A stretch of DNA of 64,000 nucleotides from Cladophialophora immunda (taxonomy: Eukaryota > Ascomycota > Eurotiomycetes > Chaetothyriales > Herpotrichiellaceae), in NCBI RefSeq assembly GCF_000835495.1, contig NW_015622547.1:3224001-3288000 (forward strand), in the 5' to 3' direction. Shown here in pieces: positions 21,421 through 32,382 of this stretch (positions are counted from its first letter, which is position 1; each line of letters begins with the position of its first letter). The translations under genes were made by a program, and so were the position numbers. The notes under the pieces were generated by a model that made no database searches, was not told the DNA's origin, and saw nothing but the letters and a program-made list of their open reading frames with translations.

Positions 21421-23322
21421 ATGTTGCCTTGCACGGGCTACGAAGAGACGACGATGGACAAAGACAAAGACAACAAAGACGACGATGGGAAGGTTTCGAA
21501 GCCATATGATGGTCCATTTCTATTCATCAACAAGACTTCGGAGACCCTGGGTCGGAGTCGAGACGAGAGTTTCACTATATCCTCGCATGTGTCTAAAACA
21601 CATCGCAAATGGTTGAAAGACGAGAGGCTCAGGCGGTTGCATGCATCTAGCAGCAAGGCTGTGGCCGCTCAACGATCGATTCTGCCAGCAGCATCCTCGC
21701 GAATCCCAGGGGTCAGTCCCGATAATGACGCGTCAGTAGAGGACCATCCTGGACCTGCACGGGCAGTCGCCGACCCCAGTCAATCTCAAGACGGCGGGAG
21801 TGCCTCGCGAGTCACTGGGCGCCGTTCAGTGGGTGAAAGCGTGCCTGGCGACGAGCATAGTCAGCCTGTTTACCCATTTGAGGACAGCCAAGAAAATATT
21901 GACCAACAACGAACGGCAGCATCTTGGGTACGGAACAGGCGTGCTTGGGCGATCAACAAGCCCTCTTTGGCGCTCTGGAAGGGTAGTTCTGACCCCTTTT
22001 CGGCCGCTGCGGTGCCTCTGGCTGCCTCGGACCATGAGATCATTCGGCTAGCTCAGCGATTTTTCGTGTTCGTGGCTTGGCCAGACAAGACGAGCGCAGT
22101 GTGGAGGGCTCCAATAGCCGACACCTCCAGTTCAAACATTCATCTTGACGAGACTATTGCAGACGAAGCTGAAGTTCATGCTATCCTTGCCGCTGGCTAT
22201 GCCGTAAATGGAGAGCTCTCGGGGCAGGATTCCGAGAGGTCCTTGACCCGGCAGCTGTTGCATAAAACCAAAGCTGTCGCACTTCTTCGAGATAGGCTCG
22301 CGAAACATGGCTTCTCACCGAGCGTCACCACATTGATCCGCCTCCTCATTTCTCTTGATTTTCACGCCTCCGATAATGAATCAGCCCTGGTACATCTGCG
22401 TGGCCTCTGGGCTATGGCGTCGACAACCCCTGGAGTTTTGGTAGACGCCCAGGAGCTCCTCCTGATCAGCGATGCGTGGATCTCCATATCACTGTTGAAG
22501 AGACCTGAAATATCACCACAGCGTTACGACCCCGGGCCACGTTCGCAGCATGCGTTTGACCAAGTTCTACGAGAATTGGAACGTAAGCACGGCATTGCTG
22601 TGACAGACGGAGCAGAGAGCTCAACCCCGGAGGCTGCATTTGATGAAAGCATGTGGAAACTGTTGGAGGGCGCCCACGAGATTGTCAATACAAAGAGGAT
22701 AGTGGGCGAGATCACCGACACCAGATTGCACGAGGAGGTTGTCCATTGGATAAACAGACGGAGCAGTGCTGTAAGTGGCTATTGCACCACCGGATATGTG
22801 AACGCGACCGAACTCGCAGGGTCACCAAAGCTGGATGACACCAACAAAGTCAAGCAGACCTTGATGGCTGCGGCGTGTCTGTCCGCGATGATGCTCATGA
22901 ACTTCAAGTTCTTGGACTTGCCGCACAACTACAATTTCAGCCGGACATGCCAGAAGATCGAACAAGTCCTCCGCAGCGTGTCGCAGGCGTTGGCGCGCGA
23001 GCCTCAACCGGCGCAGGACAGCGACTACCTGTGGCTTTTGTTCCTGGCCGCGATGGGCAACGACATTTTCACCGCGAGGGGCGACATCCCCTATTCTCCG
23101 TGGCCGGCCACCGAGTTTCACCGTGTCGGCGAGCGTCTCAACATCGCCATCGAGGCACAGCAGCAGCAGCCAGCTGCAACTGCAACTGCAACCGCCATTC
23201 TACGCCGGTATCCGTGGTACGCGGAAATGGACGTTTTCATCCTCGAGCTGCTTTGTCAGAAGCAGCCACGCGCACAGATCATCTCGTGGTCCAGGTGGCG
23301 CGATATCCTCAATATTGCTTGA
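21421..23322 (+). CDS. Fungal_trans_2-like regulator ('tachykinin family' type)
   Basis: 633 aa, intronless. ATG at 21421 is taken, with 21454 (MDKDKDN) as an alternative. Near residue 33 is FLFINKTSE, then a basic helix with KTHRKWLKDERLRRLHAS; this N-terminal pattern is shared by fungal proteins often labelled tachykinin family. The rest (from about 200) is helical with RFFVFVAWPDKTSAVWRAP, LIRLLISLDFHASDNESALVHLRGLWAM and a C-terminal helical bundle, as in the acidic middle-homology region of fungal transcription regulators (Fungal_trans_2, PF11951-like). No Zn2Cys6 cluster is present, so direct DNA binding is unproven. A Gln/Ala/Thr repeat (CAG and ACTGCA codons, 23157-23194) is coding. 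Confidence 0.6.
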   Translation: MLPCTGYEETTMDKDKDNKDDDGKVSKPYDGPFLFINKTSETLGRSRDESFTISSHVSKTHRKWLKDERLRRLHASSSKAVAAQRSILPAASSRIPGVSPDNDASVEDHPGPARAVADPSQSQDGGSASRVTGRRSVGESVPGDEHSQPVYPFEDSQENIDQQRTAASWVRNRRAWAINKPSLALWKGSSDPFSAAAVPLAASDHEIIRLAQRFFVFVAWPDKTSAVWRAPIADTSSSNIHLDETIADEAEVHAILAAGYAVNGELSGQDSERSLTRQLLHKTKAVALLRDRLAKHGFSPSVTTLIRLLISLDFHASDNESALVHLRGLWAMASTTPGVLVDAQELLLISDAWISISLLKRPEISPQRYDPGPRSQHAFDQVLRELERKHGIAVTDGAESSTPEAAFDESMWKLLEGAHEIVNTKRIVGEITDTRLHEEVVHWINRRSSAVSGYCTTGYVNATELAGSPKLDDTNKVKQTLMAAACLSAMMLMNFKFLDLPHNYNFSRTCQKIEQVLRSVSQALAREPQPAQDSDYLWLLFLAAMGNDIFTARGDIPYSPWPATEFHRVGERLNIAIEAQQQQPAATATATAILRRYPWYAEMDVFILELLCQKQPRAQIISWSRWRDILNIA

Positions 23323-23998
23323 CCCAGACCTAGCAGGAGGAGCTGGAGCACGAAGGGATAAAGAGGGGCTGGAGGAAGAGAAGATGTGGCCTGTGTCATC
23401 TAGCGTCTAGCCGTTGCGGCCATAGCAAAGGGCCAAGGAGAGGCCGTTACGCCGGGGTGTGGTAGAAGGCGTCGGTTCGCGTCCTGATTAGCTTGGGTTG
23501 ACCTTCACTGGACATGAGGGTTTTCAGGGATTTCTGCAAATAGCATAGCGTAGCACAGTTGAGGATGGAAGCAGGGGCGAGGACACTGTCGAGACGGGCC
23601 TATTTATCTAGGAATATATCTGTCTGTCCGTCTGTCCAACGAAGTGATCACGAAACACACCGTTCAGCTAGATACCTAGGTAGCTAGGTAGGTAGCTAGG
23701 TACTACCTCCAAGAACAGGTTGATGTTGAGAATGTTGATTGACAATGCCGAATCCTCTATGGCTCACGCGTGATATTCCACCATATACATGGGATCGTAT
23801 AGATAGTCCTTTCAAACCAGGCAATCATTCAATCATTCGAGTTTGGAGCCATTTCATCCATCTATTTATGTACTTCTTCCTCTCTACCTTTCCGTTCCAG
23901 CTTCAAAGGCTTAGAGCTCAAGTTGGGCGATTGAGCAGGGGTTTCAGGGCCCTTCGTCCCTCCCTCCCCTATCGTGTCTAAATCCCCCAGAGAAGAAT
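23323..23998. other. intergenic between convergent genes, with repeats
   Basis: About 675 bp between the stops of the 633-aa gene and the P450. No gene is seen. It contains the CTAGGTAG tandem patch annotated separately and AT-rich 3' flanks. Confidence 0.55.
23674..23704. repeat. CTAGGTAG/GGTAGCTA tandem patch
   Basis: About 31 bp made of overlapping CTAGGTAG and GGTAGCTA units, partly palindromic. Related CTAGGTA copies occur near 452, 527, 14310, 15889, 31561 and 36513, always outside coding sequence. Function unknown. Confidence 0.7.
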
Positions 23999-25954
23999 CT
24001 ACAATTTATCTTCAAGGTAAAACGTGCTCATGCGATACTGGCTCTCGCCATCGTACTGCGCCAACTCCTCGAGCGCCTGCTTCCCTTCGCGCTCAATCGT
24101 CTCCTTGATCTCGGGCGTGCGTGGCGTGATGCGGCATTCGAACGGCTCGGGGCGCATGTTCAGGCCGTTTCTGCGGTTGGGAAAAATAAAAATTGTTAGC
24201 ACATACACACAACTGAAAACGGGGTAAACAACGCCAATGCACAACTTACGTATATGCAAAGATGTCCACGGGAATTTCGTTCCCGTTCTTGTCTAGGGCT
24301 TTCTGGATGTTGAAGCCCCAGAGCAGTCTGGCCACCGTCAGGAATGTGCCCTGTTCAGCCAGGCCCTGGCCGCTGCAGACACGCCGACCCCAGCCGAAAG
24401 TCATGTAGCCCTTCTCGTTCGGGAAGGGCCGGTGAAGCGGGTGATCCTCGAAGAAGCGTTCGGGGCAGAAGCGGTCGGGCTCTGGGAACTCGTTCTCGTT
24501 GCGGTGGATCGCCCACACATTACCCTGCACCCAGGTGTTCTTAGGGATGTACCAATCCTGCACCCGCCGAGCTGTCAGTCAGAGGTCTGTTTGATGGGCA
24601 GGTCTCCAATTTTCAATGTGAGTAATCTTTACCTTGTAATAGTCATCTTGGATCGGAGCATGTGGTTGACCTCCAATGATTGCGACCGATCGCCATCTGA
24701 AAACTTCCTTCACAAACGCACGGATATAAGGCAGGTCGTCGTCCAAGTTCGGACTTCGGTACGAGCCAACCACACGATCAAGCTCCTCCCACGCCTTAGG
24801 CAGAACTTCGGGAAAGGCGCAACAGGCAAGGACGAACGTGATGAGAGTGGAACTTGAGGTGTCGCTACCGGCGCCGAAGAGATTCCCGTTGAGCGAAGCA
24901 ATTTCCATAGTGGACAGATTATACTTGGGCGCCTCATCGAAGATCTTCTTGGCGTAACATGTATCGCCATTGCTCTTGCGCACGGCTTCTTCAGCAAGGG
25001 CATAGTAGAATGAGCGACCACGTCCCTTTCCAGCCCCGAGCCCGCACTTCCAGGGTGCCATCCAGTTGGGGAAGCGAGAAAGCCCTATGGTCGTAGTCAG
25101 AATTTGGGGGTTTTTTTTTCCTCAAGCCTACTCAGCGAAAGTGTAACGTACATGGGAATGTCTCCATCAACATAGGAAAAGTCTTTCCAGGCACGTTTAA
25201 TTCGGCGGCTCTTTGCATGACAGCAATAACTTCGGTGATGATGGGATCCTCCTTACTCTTGATGCGGCGATTGAACCCGATAATGCTCACAACGGAGGCG
25301 GCATACCGCTCGAAATGCATCACATAGTCGGCGGGGTCTCGGACCAAATCCAGCGCCACAACTTTGCTCTCGTTGTTCTGAAAGCCGCTATAGCTGCGAA
25401 CGTGCTGCAGGCCAACACCCATATGGGTCAATTTCCGGTGTAAGCGCCACCGCTCACCGTAGAACATAGAGACGATATTCGACTGGCCCATGGACAGCTC
25501 CCCGAAGACGACCATTCGAGGTCGAGATGAATAGATGCCCGCTCGCTTGTCCAGCATCTCGGAGGCCGACCATGCATCGCAGATCCACACTGTAGGGTTC
25601 CGGCCGATCCAGTATGTGATGACAGGAGTTTTGTACTGCTTGGCGAGAGCCTCGAAGTAAATCCACGGCTTGTTATCTGGTAGTTGGAATGTGTTGCCTA
25701 CAATTGGCAGTGGAAACGGACCAGGAGGCTGTTTCGGGGAAACTGTTAGCGGAAACCAGTGCTGGTTAAATTCTGGGTGTTCTGGACTCGAAGAGAGCGT
25801 TCCAGAATGCCATTGTTCTTCTTACCATCTTCCTCCGCAGAAGGAGCATCCGGGCATAGTCGGCGACGAGGGCCAACAGGCCGAAAAGAGCCAGACCAAT
25901 GGCTATTTGGCTGGCACTAGGGGCCGCATGTTGGAGGTGAAGCATTACACCCAT
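23999..25954 (-). CDS. cytochrome P450 monooxygenase
   Basis: Five exons on the minus strand: 25954..25826, 25728..25152, 25084..24633, 24557..24250, 24170..23999; 545 aa, all phases agree. One N-terminal membrane anchor (about residues 15-33) followed by a basic stretch LLLRRK and the proline hinge PPGPFPLPIVGN. I-helix AGSDTSS at 307-313, ExxR (Glu362-Arg365), PERF-type PEPDRFCPERF, and the heme loop FGWGRRVCSG with Cys447 as iron ligand. Architecture is that of ER-bound class II fungal P450s; the CYP family cannot be assigned by eye. Short tracts such as the T-run at about 25110 lie in introns. Nearby modifying enzymes (EthD-like, methyltransferase) hint at a tailoring role, which is inference. 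Confidence 0.92.
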
Positions 25955-27363
25955 GATGGATTAATAGCTCAGGGAAATTGTATGGAAGGCTCAGACCACC
26001 TCTTGTTGAAACCGAAGTCAAGGCGACTGTGGAGGGGAGCTGGGTTATATTGCGACCTCTGGAGGGATTTGTACGAGGAAAGCTTGAGTTTCTCGAAGAT
26101 GCACATCCTTGATAGTCCATGGTCCATAATCCATATCGGCATGCCGCCATGTATTGTCTCAGTTCTCGGCATTTGTGCGAGAGCAGCTCCTCATTCGGCG
26201 TGCGTCCCACTGGGTGCGAGAGGGTTGGGCTTTGGTGGTTTTAGGAGAATGGACTGGTTCGAGTTGTGTGCTTGCTGGACGTGGGGCTTTTTCCCGCCTT
26301 TGGGGAACTTGGTGACCTTGAGAGGCTCGTAGGGCACGTGCTGGCCCCATCTTCTGGGTGGCGCACTTGATGTTGGCGCAGTTTGTGCGGTGGAGGGAGA
26401 GAAGGGGATGGAGGAGCAGGAGTGAGGAGGAGGGGAAACTGATGGTCTGGCCGGCCTGCGGTGGCACCGCGGACACCTTTTGTACCATTAGTAAGCGAAA
26501 TGAGGGGAAGCGACGACTTCAGCCTGATTCCCCCACGATATCGAATTCACTACCTTCGTAGCAGCAGCACACCGTCACACATTCTCCTTGTTCTCTAGTG
26601 TTAGGATGTACATGGATGTATAAGCTGCTGGTATGCTCCGTGTAAAGACATCATTCTCGTCGACAGAGCAAGAACTCGGCCTAATGCTCATTTCCTGTCC
26701 CACACATGCACCTACGATGGAGCCACGCTTCCGGCTCAGCCTTTGGCTCGGAAAACGGCCGATCACCTGAGATGGACTCCTACGGTGCAAGTACCTAGGC
26801 ATCAAGGTATTTAGTGTCCTTGCACAAAGCATGGACCTATCAGTACTGCCCCACCGGAACCAGAAGCCCAGAGCCATGATGTCTAACTATTATACATCCT
26901 CAAATTCGGAGAGTAGGAGACGTGTTTTGTTGTTAGAGTATTGCTAACAAAATACTGGGATAAGAGCAATGTACCAACATATCTGACCGAGTGACCCGTT
27001 TGGCTCTTCTGAAAAGAAAACAAGCATCAACTGATCAACCCCATGTCTAGGAATACTACCACCAGCACTGCCCCACCCCTTGTTCTGATTGTGTGCTTTT
27101 TCACTATCTGATCTGAGATCCCAGATCCAGGTTGTCTTGCGATCTCGCATACTCGGATGGTACTCTGAACGATCCACCTGAACAAACAGTTAAGTACCGA
27201 GAAGACCCCCAGCCTAGATTCCTCTCCAGGTGTCAACCGGCCATGGTCACTCACACATTATGGTCGTCGCCTCCTTTTTATCCGAACCTCTGGACCTTTT
27301 CGAGGCTGTTCGTTCGGATCGGCATCGTGCTGCAGCACAGTGACGGCCAAGTCGCCTAGGGAC
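25955..27363. other. intergenic, with weak minus-strand coding signal
   Basis: About 1.4 kb upstream of the P450. At 26159-26488 (minus) an ATG-started 109-codon frame and an overlapping second frame are both open and Pro/Arg-rich, possibly only GC-driven. I could not assign either. The remainder shows nothing recognisable. Confidence 0.35.
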
Positions 27364-27830
27364 TTACATGGAGCTCTTGCGCTCTTCGGTGGTTGCTGCG
27401 GCGAACTCGGATGGTGTCTCGCCCTTGGCCTTGCGCTCTCGCTTCGCATACAGCGCTCTCTGGGACGGCGGCAGAGAGTGGTCGGGCTCAAGTGGATCAA
27501 TGTCGTACTTCAGGTTGGGATGGCCTTCCGCGTTCACTCTGTACCGAACACGAACACCAAATCAGTTTCCGTTGAGGTTAGATTCGAGCAAAATAAGGCG
27601 ACAGAAAGCTTCGGTCTTGTCCACGCGACCCGAGGTTGGGCAAGCCACAGGCATTAAAGGACGACTCACTTCACCTGATTGCTGATACGCCTTTGACCGA
27701 TTTCCTTGGCCACCTTCATGGACTCGTGGTCAAGGTTCGCCTCTGTCGTGTTGTGGTGCGTTGCCGCATAGGTTTCGCGATCCTCGATCGACATGCTCCT
27801 CTCCTTGGTTTTGTTCTGGAAATGATACAT
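27364..27830 (-). CDS. small two-exon hypothetical protein, 111 aa
   Basis: Exons 27830..27670 and 27538..27364 (131-bp intron, GTGAGT donor, TACAG acceptor). The join restores NQVKVNAEGHPNLKYD without a phase break, and the second exon ends TCCATGTAA. The protein is hydrophilic and charged: an N-terminal half rich in Glu, Thr and His, then YDIDPLEPDHSLPPSQRALY and a KRERKAKG basic run. No membrane segment or Cys pattern. I do not recognise a family, but the clean splice and the compositional change at the junction make a real gene likely. A plain frame scan shows only its two halves as unrelated frames. Confidence 0.6.
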
Positions 27831-28867
27831 AGTGTTGGGTTGCGACGATTCTAGTGATGTTACTAATGGTTCAAGAGAGGAATATAACAAGAAATATTGA
27901 GTTTGAGGGTTTATACGAGGGTTTCGATCAGAGGTAAGAGCATCCAATGTATCAAGGGCTTAGGCCTTGTTCGTGATTTTGAAGCGCTGTGACACTGTAC
28001 AATGACTCGGGCCAGGGATTGCATCATCCCCTGATCGCACGCACCCGAACTTGCTTGATGTCGTAGGGATGGGGGAGTTCTCTGGTTCACTGGCGTGTCC
28101 CCATTGATTATGATGCAATGGTGAGCTCGGTTGGCATATTGGTACAAGAACATCGCCGTTTCGAATTATCAGTTAGAAGATGGCATCCAAAAGGGGGAAG
28201 CTTTTTACTTCGACCTGGTGTTGGCTGTTTTCCGGGACGGTTACATGGCGTGGTGAAGATAACAGACCCGGGGCGGTGTTATGATCAATACCGTGTGTGT
28301 GCGCAGGTTGTCAAACGGACTCATGGACTCGGTGGCTCTATGGGCATCTGTAGGCGCTTATCAGCGTGGTGAGGATTGAGAGGTGCTCGATACGGGCGAC
28401 CGAGTGCGCTGGGTCAGTTAGCAATTTGCGCACAGCAGCAACGGAGCAAAGCGCAGCCTCATGTGATTCATCCTTGGAGAAGAGGTAACTCGAGTCCATG
28501 AAATAGAATAAGCCTCGTGTATCCTGTAATCTGATCATTTGACAACAGAGCGGAGAGAAGATGAGATTGTGTACAAGGTACAAGAAGGTGGCAGGCATTC
28601 TGTGCCTGCGCCGTATGTACATGTGGTAGTTGCAGTTGGCTGTCTAGTTGCCCCACCGCAGGCTGCGCAGTGAGACCACAACCTCCATCAACCTTACCAA
28701 ACTCAACTTCGGTTGTTGATCGCGTCCCCCTAAACCTGCCTCCCTTTGCCCAGAGGGAGGCCTAAGCAGGTAAGATGTGCTATCCATCGGTCACCCGAGT
28801 CCAAACCTATCTCTCGTTCCCTCATTGTAGAGCGAGATCATCACCGAATTGGCTGACTCGAGCTTTG
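27831..28867. other. intergenic, no gene recognised
   Basis: About 1 kb between the 111-aa gene start and the EthD-like gene stop (both minus strand). No frame with supporting features; presumably the promoter of the 111-aa gene. Confidence 0.45.
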
Positions 28868-29650
28868 TCACAGGCGAAGCGACAGATCCCCCGCCTCTTT
28901 GGTCAATTCCCATACGTCCGCCCTGAGATGATGGTCATCCGCGAGCACTGATGGCGGTGCTTCCCCGTCAAACTCATACAGGACTATCCCAGCTGGCAAT
29001 GCGCCTGGTTCCCCGAACTCCAACAGCCCCTCCACGACGCGGTATCTGATCGAGCCTCGGAAACCTGGGAGCGTCGCGTACTTGTCATCCAGAGCCTTCC
29101 AAATGGATTCGTCTGCAGTCCTCGTCTGGACACTGAGCAGGTACTTCGGTCGACTGGTGCCTCCGGTGTGGTCATCAGTCTTGCCCACCGTTTCGTAACT
29201 CCGCAGTGCTCCATTCCAGCAGCTGAATGCACTGCCAATCGAGCCGTCTGGCTCGGGAGGCAACAACTTGGAATGTCTGGGCATGTCATCGAATTGCTTG
29301 CTGGTCAGCCAAGCTAGATCGCTCAACTTTACCAAGGCGAGGTTGGGCCATAGTGTCTCGACAATGCACTTCTCCGATGCCGATGGCGTGGCGCGCTCTG
29401 CGAATTTGGGGTCAACGTATGGGTCGGCGGTCTGATCAATGTTTTTGTATCGAAGAAAAAGGCCACCGTTCCCGGGACAAGCCAGGACGTCGACTATGTG
29501 CTCCTCGTACCACGCGTCAAGCAGCGAGGAGGGCAGGTCCTTTCTCAGGATGCTCGTGGTCACCCATAGCAATCCTGGAACCGGACCTGTCGATGTGGCC
29601 GAGGTCGAGGTTGAATCTACAGGAGAGGGAGTTGAGGACATTTCTCTCAT
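28868..29650 (-). CDS. EthD-like / dimeric alpha-beta barrel protein
   Basis: 260 aa, intronless; ATG at 29650, with a second Met at codon 4. After about 25 Ser/Thr/Pro-rich residues comes GLLWVTTSI, then LLDAWYEEHIVDVLACPG, the strand-helix-strand pattern of fungal EthD-type ferredoxin-like barrels, where the helix bears a conserved His. A second half (LLSVQTRTADESIWKALDDKY) may form the second barrel strand set. EthD-like proteins are known as small cofactor-free oxygenases, decarboxylases or accessory proteins; the specific reaction here cannot be stated. It stands between a P450 and a methyltransferase, which could mean shared metabolism but also chance. Confidence 0.5.
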   Translation of the reverse strand: MREMSSTPSPVDSTSTSATSTGPVPGLLWVTTSILRKDLPSSLLDAWYEEHIVDVLACPGNGGLFLRYKNIDQTADPYVDPKFAERATPSASEKCIVETLWPNLALVKLSDLAWLTSKQFDDMPRHSKLLPPEPDGSIGSAFSCWNGALRSYETVGKTDDHTGGTSRPKYLLSVQTRTADESIWKALDDKYATLPGFRGSIRYRVVEGLLEFGEPGALPAGIVLYEFDGEAPPSVLADDHHLRADVWELTKEAGDLSLRL

Positions 29651-30338
29651 CTTGTTCCGGGCAAGGATCTGCTGATTCGAAAATAGTCACAGATGTCACA
29701 ACGGAATGGGTTCTCCGCTTTGAAGGAGAGATGGCAGCTTCTTTAATGCGCTGGAGGATTTGTCACTATCCATTGTGCCGAACCCGAGAGGTATTCCGTG
29801 TAAGTCCCTCACTCGTTCGACCCATGGCCCATCATCTGGCGGCTCCGGGGATGTGTCACGGCTCACCCGTCTGTACCACTGAGAGGCTCCTGCGATATAA
29901 GCTTCTCGCTAATACCTGGACATGCTGCGCCGGGATTTCACGTGCATTGCCAGCACATCGATGCATCGTTGGCTGGCCGTCTATACCCCTCTCCGGCACA
30001 AGACCTAGCGGACCAAGCGTGCAGTAGCTTCAGAGAATTAGTGAAGTTGCATTTCAAGTGGGTTAGATACTTTATCCCACGGGCGAAGAAGTTCTGCACA
30101 CGGGACATAGGCCCAGTCTTGACGGCATGTTGGCAGTGTGCGAATGCTCCACCAGGGTCCCAAGACGGCGGTTGACCTCTTCAACGAAACAACCACCATG
30201 TCCTCGGGTCATGATGCCAACCTTGATGTCTGAGGGTTATTCGCCCTATTGAAGGCTTGTGATAACAAAAACAACGATGCTCTTATCAGCTCAAGCGAAA
30301 GGAGGGTTGAGGAGAATTCGTGAACCGTGATCTCGATT
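29651..30338. other. intergenic, no gene recognised
   Basis: About 690 bp between the EthD-like start and the methyltransferase stop (both minus strand). No supported coding sequence; it should include the EthD-like promoter. Confidence 0.45.
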
Positions 30339-31376
30339 CTAAGCGAAGTCAATCCAAACCCAGTATTTCATCCACCTGAACCCTTCCTCGAACCTCCCAA
30401 GGTACCTAGACTCGCTTTCCCCCTCTTCTTCCCCCCGTGCCCCTTGCCCTTGCTCTTGAGCTTGACGTTGCGCCGCCAATTCCTCTCTGATGCGGTCGAT
30501 ATTCCTCCCCAACATGACCGCCCCGACCTCGATAGCCCGGATCTTGTACTTTGTGGATTCTTGACGGACGACCTCGTCCCACATCTTCTTCCAGCTTTCC
30601 TCATTGTGCCTGTACCGCGAGCCCCCGCCCAGGCGTCGGGGGAACTCGCCGGGGTGCTCGTTGCCCACCTGGCACCCGCAGATCAGCACCCGGCCGTTCG
30701 TGGTGGTCATCAGCTGCAAGCATCGGCACGCCATGGTGACCTGCTGGTCCCAGTCGAAGAGGTGAAAGACGGACGTGGAGTGCAAGATGCCAACGCGCCC
30801 GTCGCACTTCCTGCTCAGCTCGCTCTCGGGGGAGAAGTCGAACACGTCGGCCGGGGCGACGAAGTGCTGGGCGCGCGGCAGCCGGTCCTCGTCCCGGAAC
30901 AGCTCGTAGCCAACCTCGATGAACTCCGGGCGCAGGTCCGCGCCGTAGATGCGGCTGGCGTCGCCGCCGTCGAAGATTAGCTTGCGGATATCCTGCCCCA
31001 GGCAGCAGCCTAGGTCGAGGAAGATCCAGTCCCTGTTGCCATCTTTGTCGGCCGTCTTCTCCCCTTCAGCTGCTTTGTCCTTGGACAGCATCGGCACGAT
31101 GTGGCTCTGGTACAGCGGGTGGCTGGACAGGTCGAGCTCGAGGAACCGCCACCGGCCCAGGCACGGGTACGGGTGCGACTTGAAGGCCCGGTCGCGCACC
31201 GTCTTGATGTGCTCCTTCTGCGCCGCCGCCGGGATCCCCGCGTACTCGGCCAGCAGCGTCGCGATCTGGGTCGGCACCTGCTCCAGCTCCGGCTTGTAGA
31301 CTTGGTACTGGTACGCCGACCTCGCTCCGGTTGCGGTTGCGGTTGCAGTCGCGGCTGTGGGGGGATTGTCAGACAT
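30339..31376 (-). CDS. class I SAM-dependent methyltransferase
   Basis: 345 aa, intronless, ATG at 31376. After an Ala/Thr repeat (TATATATG) comes a helical N-terminal region, then Rossmann motif I FLDLGCCLGQD at 119-129, an acidic-loop equivalent YGADLRPEF (Asp147) and the motif IV-like GILHSTSVFHLFDWDQQ. The C-terminal part runs through GRVLICGCQVG and GFRWMKYWVWIDFA. The pattern matches fungal O/C-methyltransferases found in meroterpenoid and polyketide clusters, but also stand-alone homologues. Cytosolic, no signal. Substrate unknown; no backbone synthase lies in the window. GC3 is high. Confidence 0.78.
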   Translation of the reverse strand: MSDNPPTAATATATATGARSAYQYQVYKPELEQVPTQIATLLAEYAGIPAAAQKEHIKTVRDRAFKSHPYPCLGRWRFLELDLSSHPLYQSHIVPMLSKDKAAEGEKTADKDGNRDWIFLDLGCCLGQDIRKLIFDGGDASRIYGADLRPEFIEVGYELFRDEDRLPRAQHFVAPADVFDFSPESELSRKCDGRVGILHSTSVFHLFDWDQQVTMACRCLQLMTTTNGRVLICGCQVGNEHPGEFPRRLGGGSRYRHNEESWKKMWDEVVRQESTKYKIRAIEVGAVMLGRNIDRIREELAAQRQAQEQGQGARGEEEGESESRYLGRFEEGFRWMKYWVWIDFA

Positions 31377-32382
31377 TTCGTCCCCGAGATAATCGCCCGA
31401 TCAGCCTATGGTGTGGGTGAGCACAGGTGCGAAGGAGCCTCTACGTTGGTTGTGTGTAGGCCTCTATGCAATAGGCATTCAACTGCAGAATTTGGGATTG
31501 GTTCCCAAGGTTGAAAGGGTGGTCGATTCAGTGAGCGGGTGCAGGGCGGTATACTTATAGGTATTAGGTAGATGGGTAGGTCGGTACACGGCACAGAGGA
31601 CTGCTCTTCCACACACACACACACACCCCGACTAGACCAGGGCAGAAAATGTCTCAAAAGTCAAGTCCAGGAATAATGATTGCGTATGGATCTTCTGATT
31701 GATATATGGACATTCAAGATCAATTGCACACCTTGCACCGGCCCAGGCAGCACACTGCTCTACGACGAACGTGGGAAGGTCAGTGTTAGAAAACACGTAG
31801 GGAAACGGACTTTCCGGGCCTTGCTGCCTGCGTTGCTCTGGCCGTTCCCGCAAGCTCTCCCTCCGTTATTGGCGCTCGGGGGCACCTCTGACAACCAGCC
31901 ACAGCGACCGGCCCTCCATATCGGGCATGTGCCGCGAGGTGGTGGCCCGTATTGGGCTTAGGTGCTCCGGTACTTGGGGGAGACTTCGTGTTGGAGCAAC
32001 CCGCCCGCTTCGTTCGGCGCCGTAGAGAGGCTCTTGAAGACTGGGGGCATCGCGGCGATTCGCAGTTTGGGTATCTACAGAAAGAGGTGGTGGTGATGAC
32101 GACGACGACGGGATAGTTAAACGTGGGCAGATAGATGCCTGGTATTATCTTCGTTCTAATCGCCCTAATCGCCGAGGTGGGAGCTGTCCCTGCATATGCA
32201 CCTCGTATCTCTCTGTCCTTGCCTCAAGCGGATACGCCGAAAGACCGAGCAAGCGCCGCGCCAGTTTCTGTCACCATCATTTGACATTGGACATTGACAA
32301 TGACACTGAAAGGTGATATAGACATGGCACGTGCAGATGCAGGCATGGACATCGAGAGCGGATCGATGAAAAGAAAAGAAGA
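31377..32382. other. intergenic, no gene recognised
   Basis: About 1 kb between methyltransferase start and PRMT3 stop. It holds a (CA) microsatellite at 31610-31627 and a short GAC run near 32098-32110, and otherwise nothing recognisable. Confidence 0.5.
31610..31627. repeat. (CA)n microsatellite
   Basis: Nine CA dinucleotides in a row in the methyltransferase upstream region, read directly. Confidence 0.85.

Noticed and set aside
26159..26488. 109-codon minus-strand frame with ATG
   Set aside because: A second overlapping frame is equally open, and neither shows a family pattern; kept only as a note in the intergenic entry.
30327..30980. 217-codon plus-strand frame under the methyltransferase
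   Set aside because: Antisense shadow; no start context or domain.
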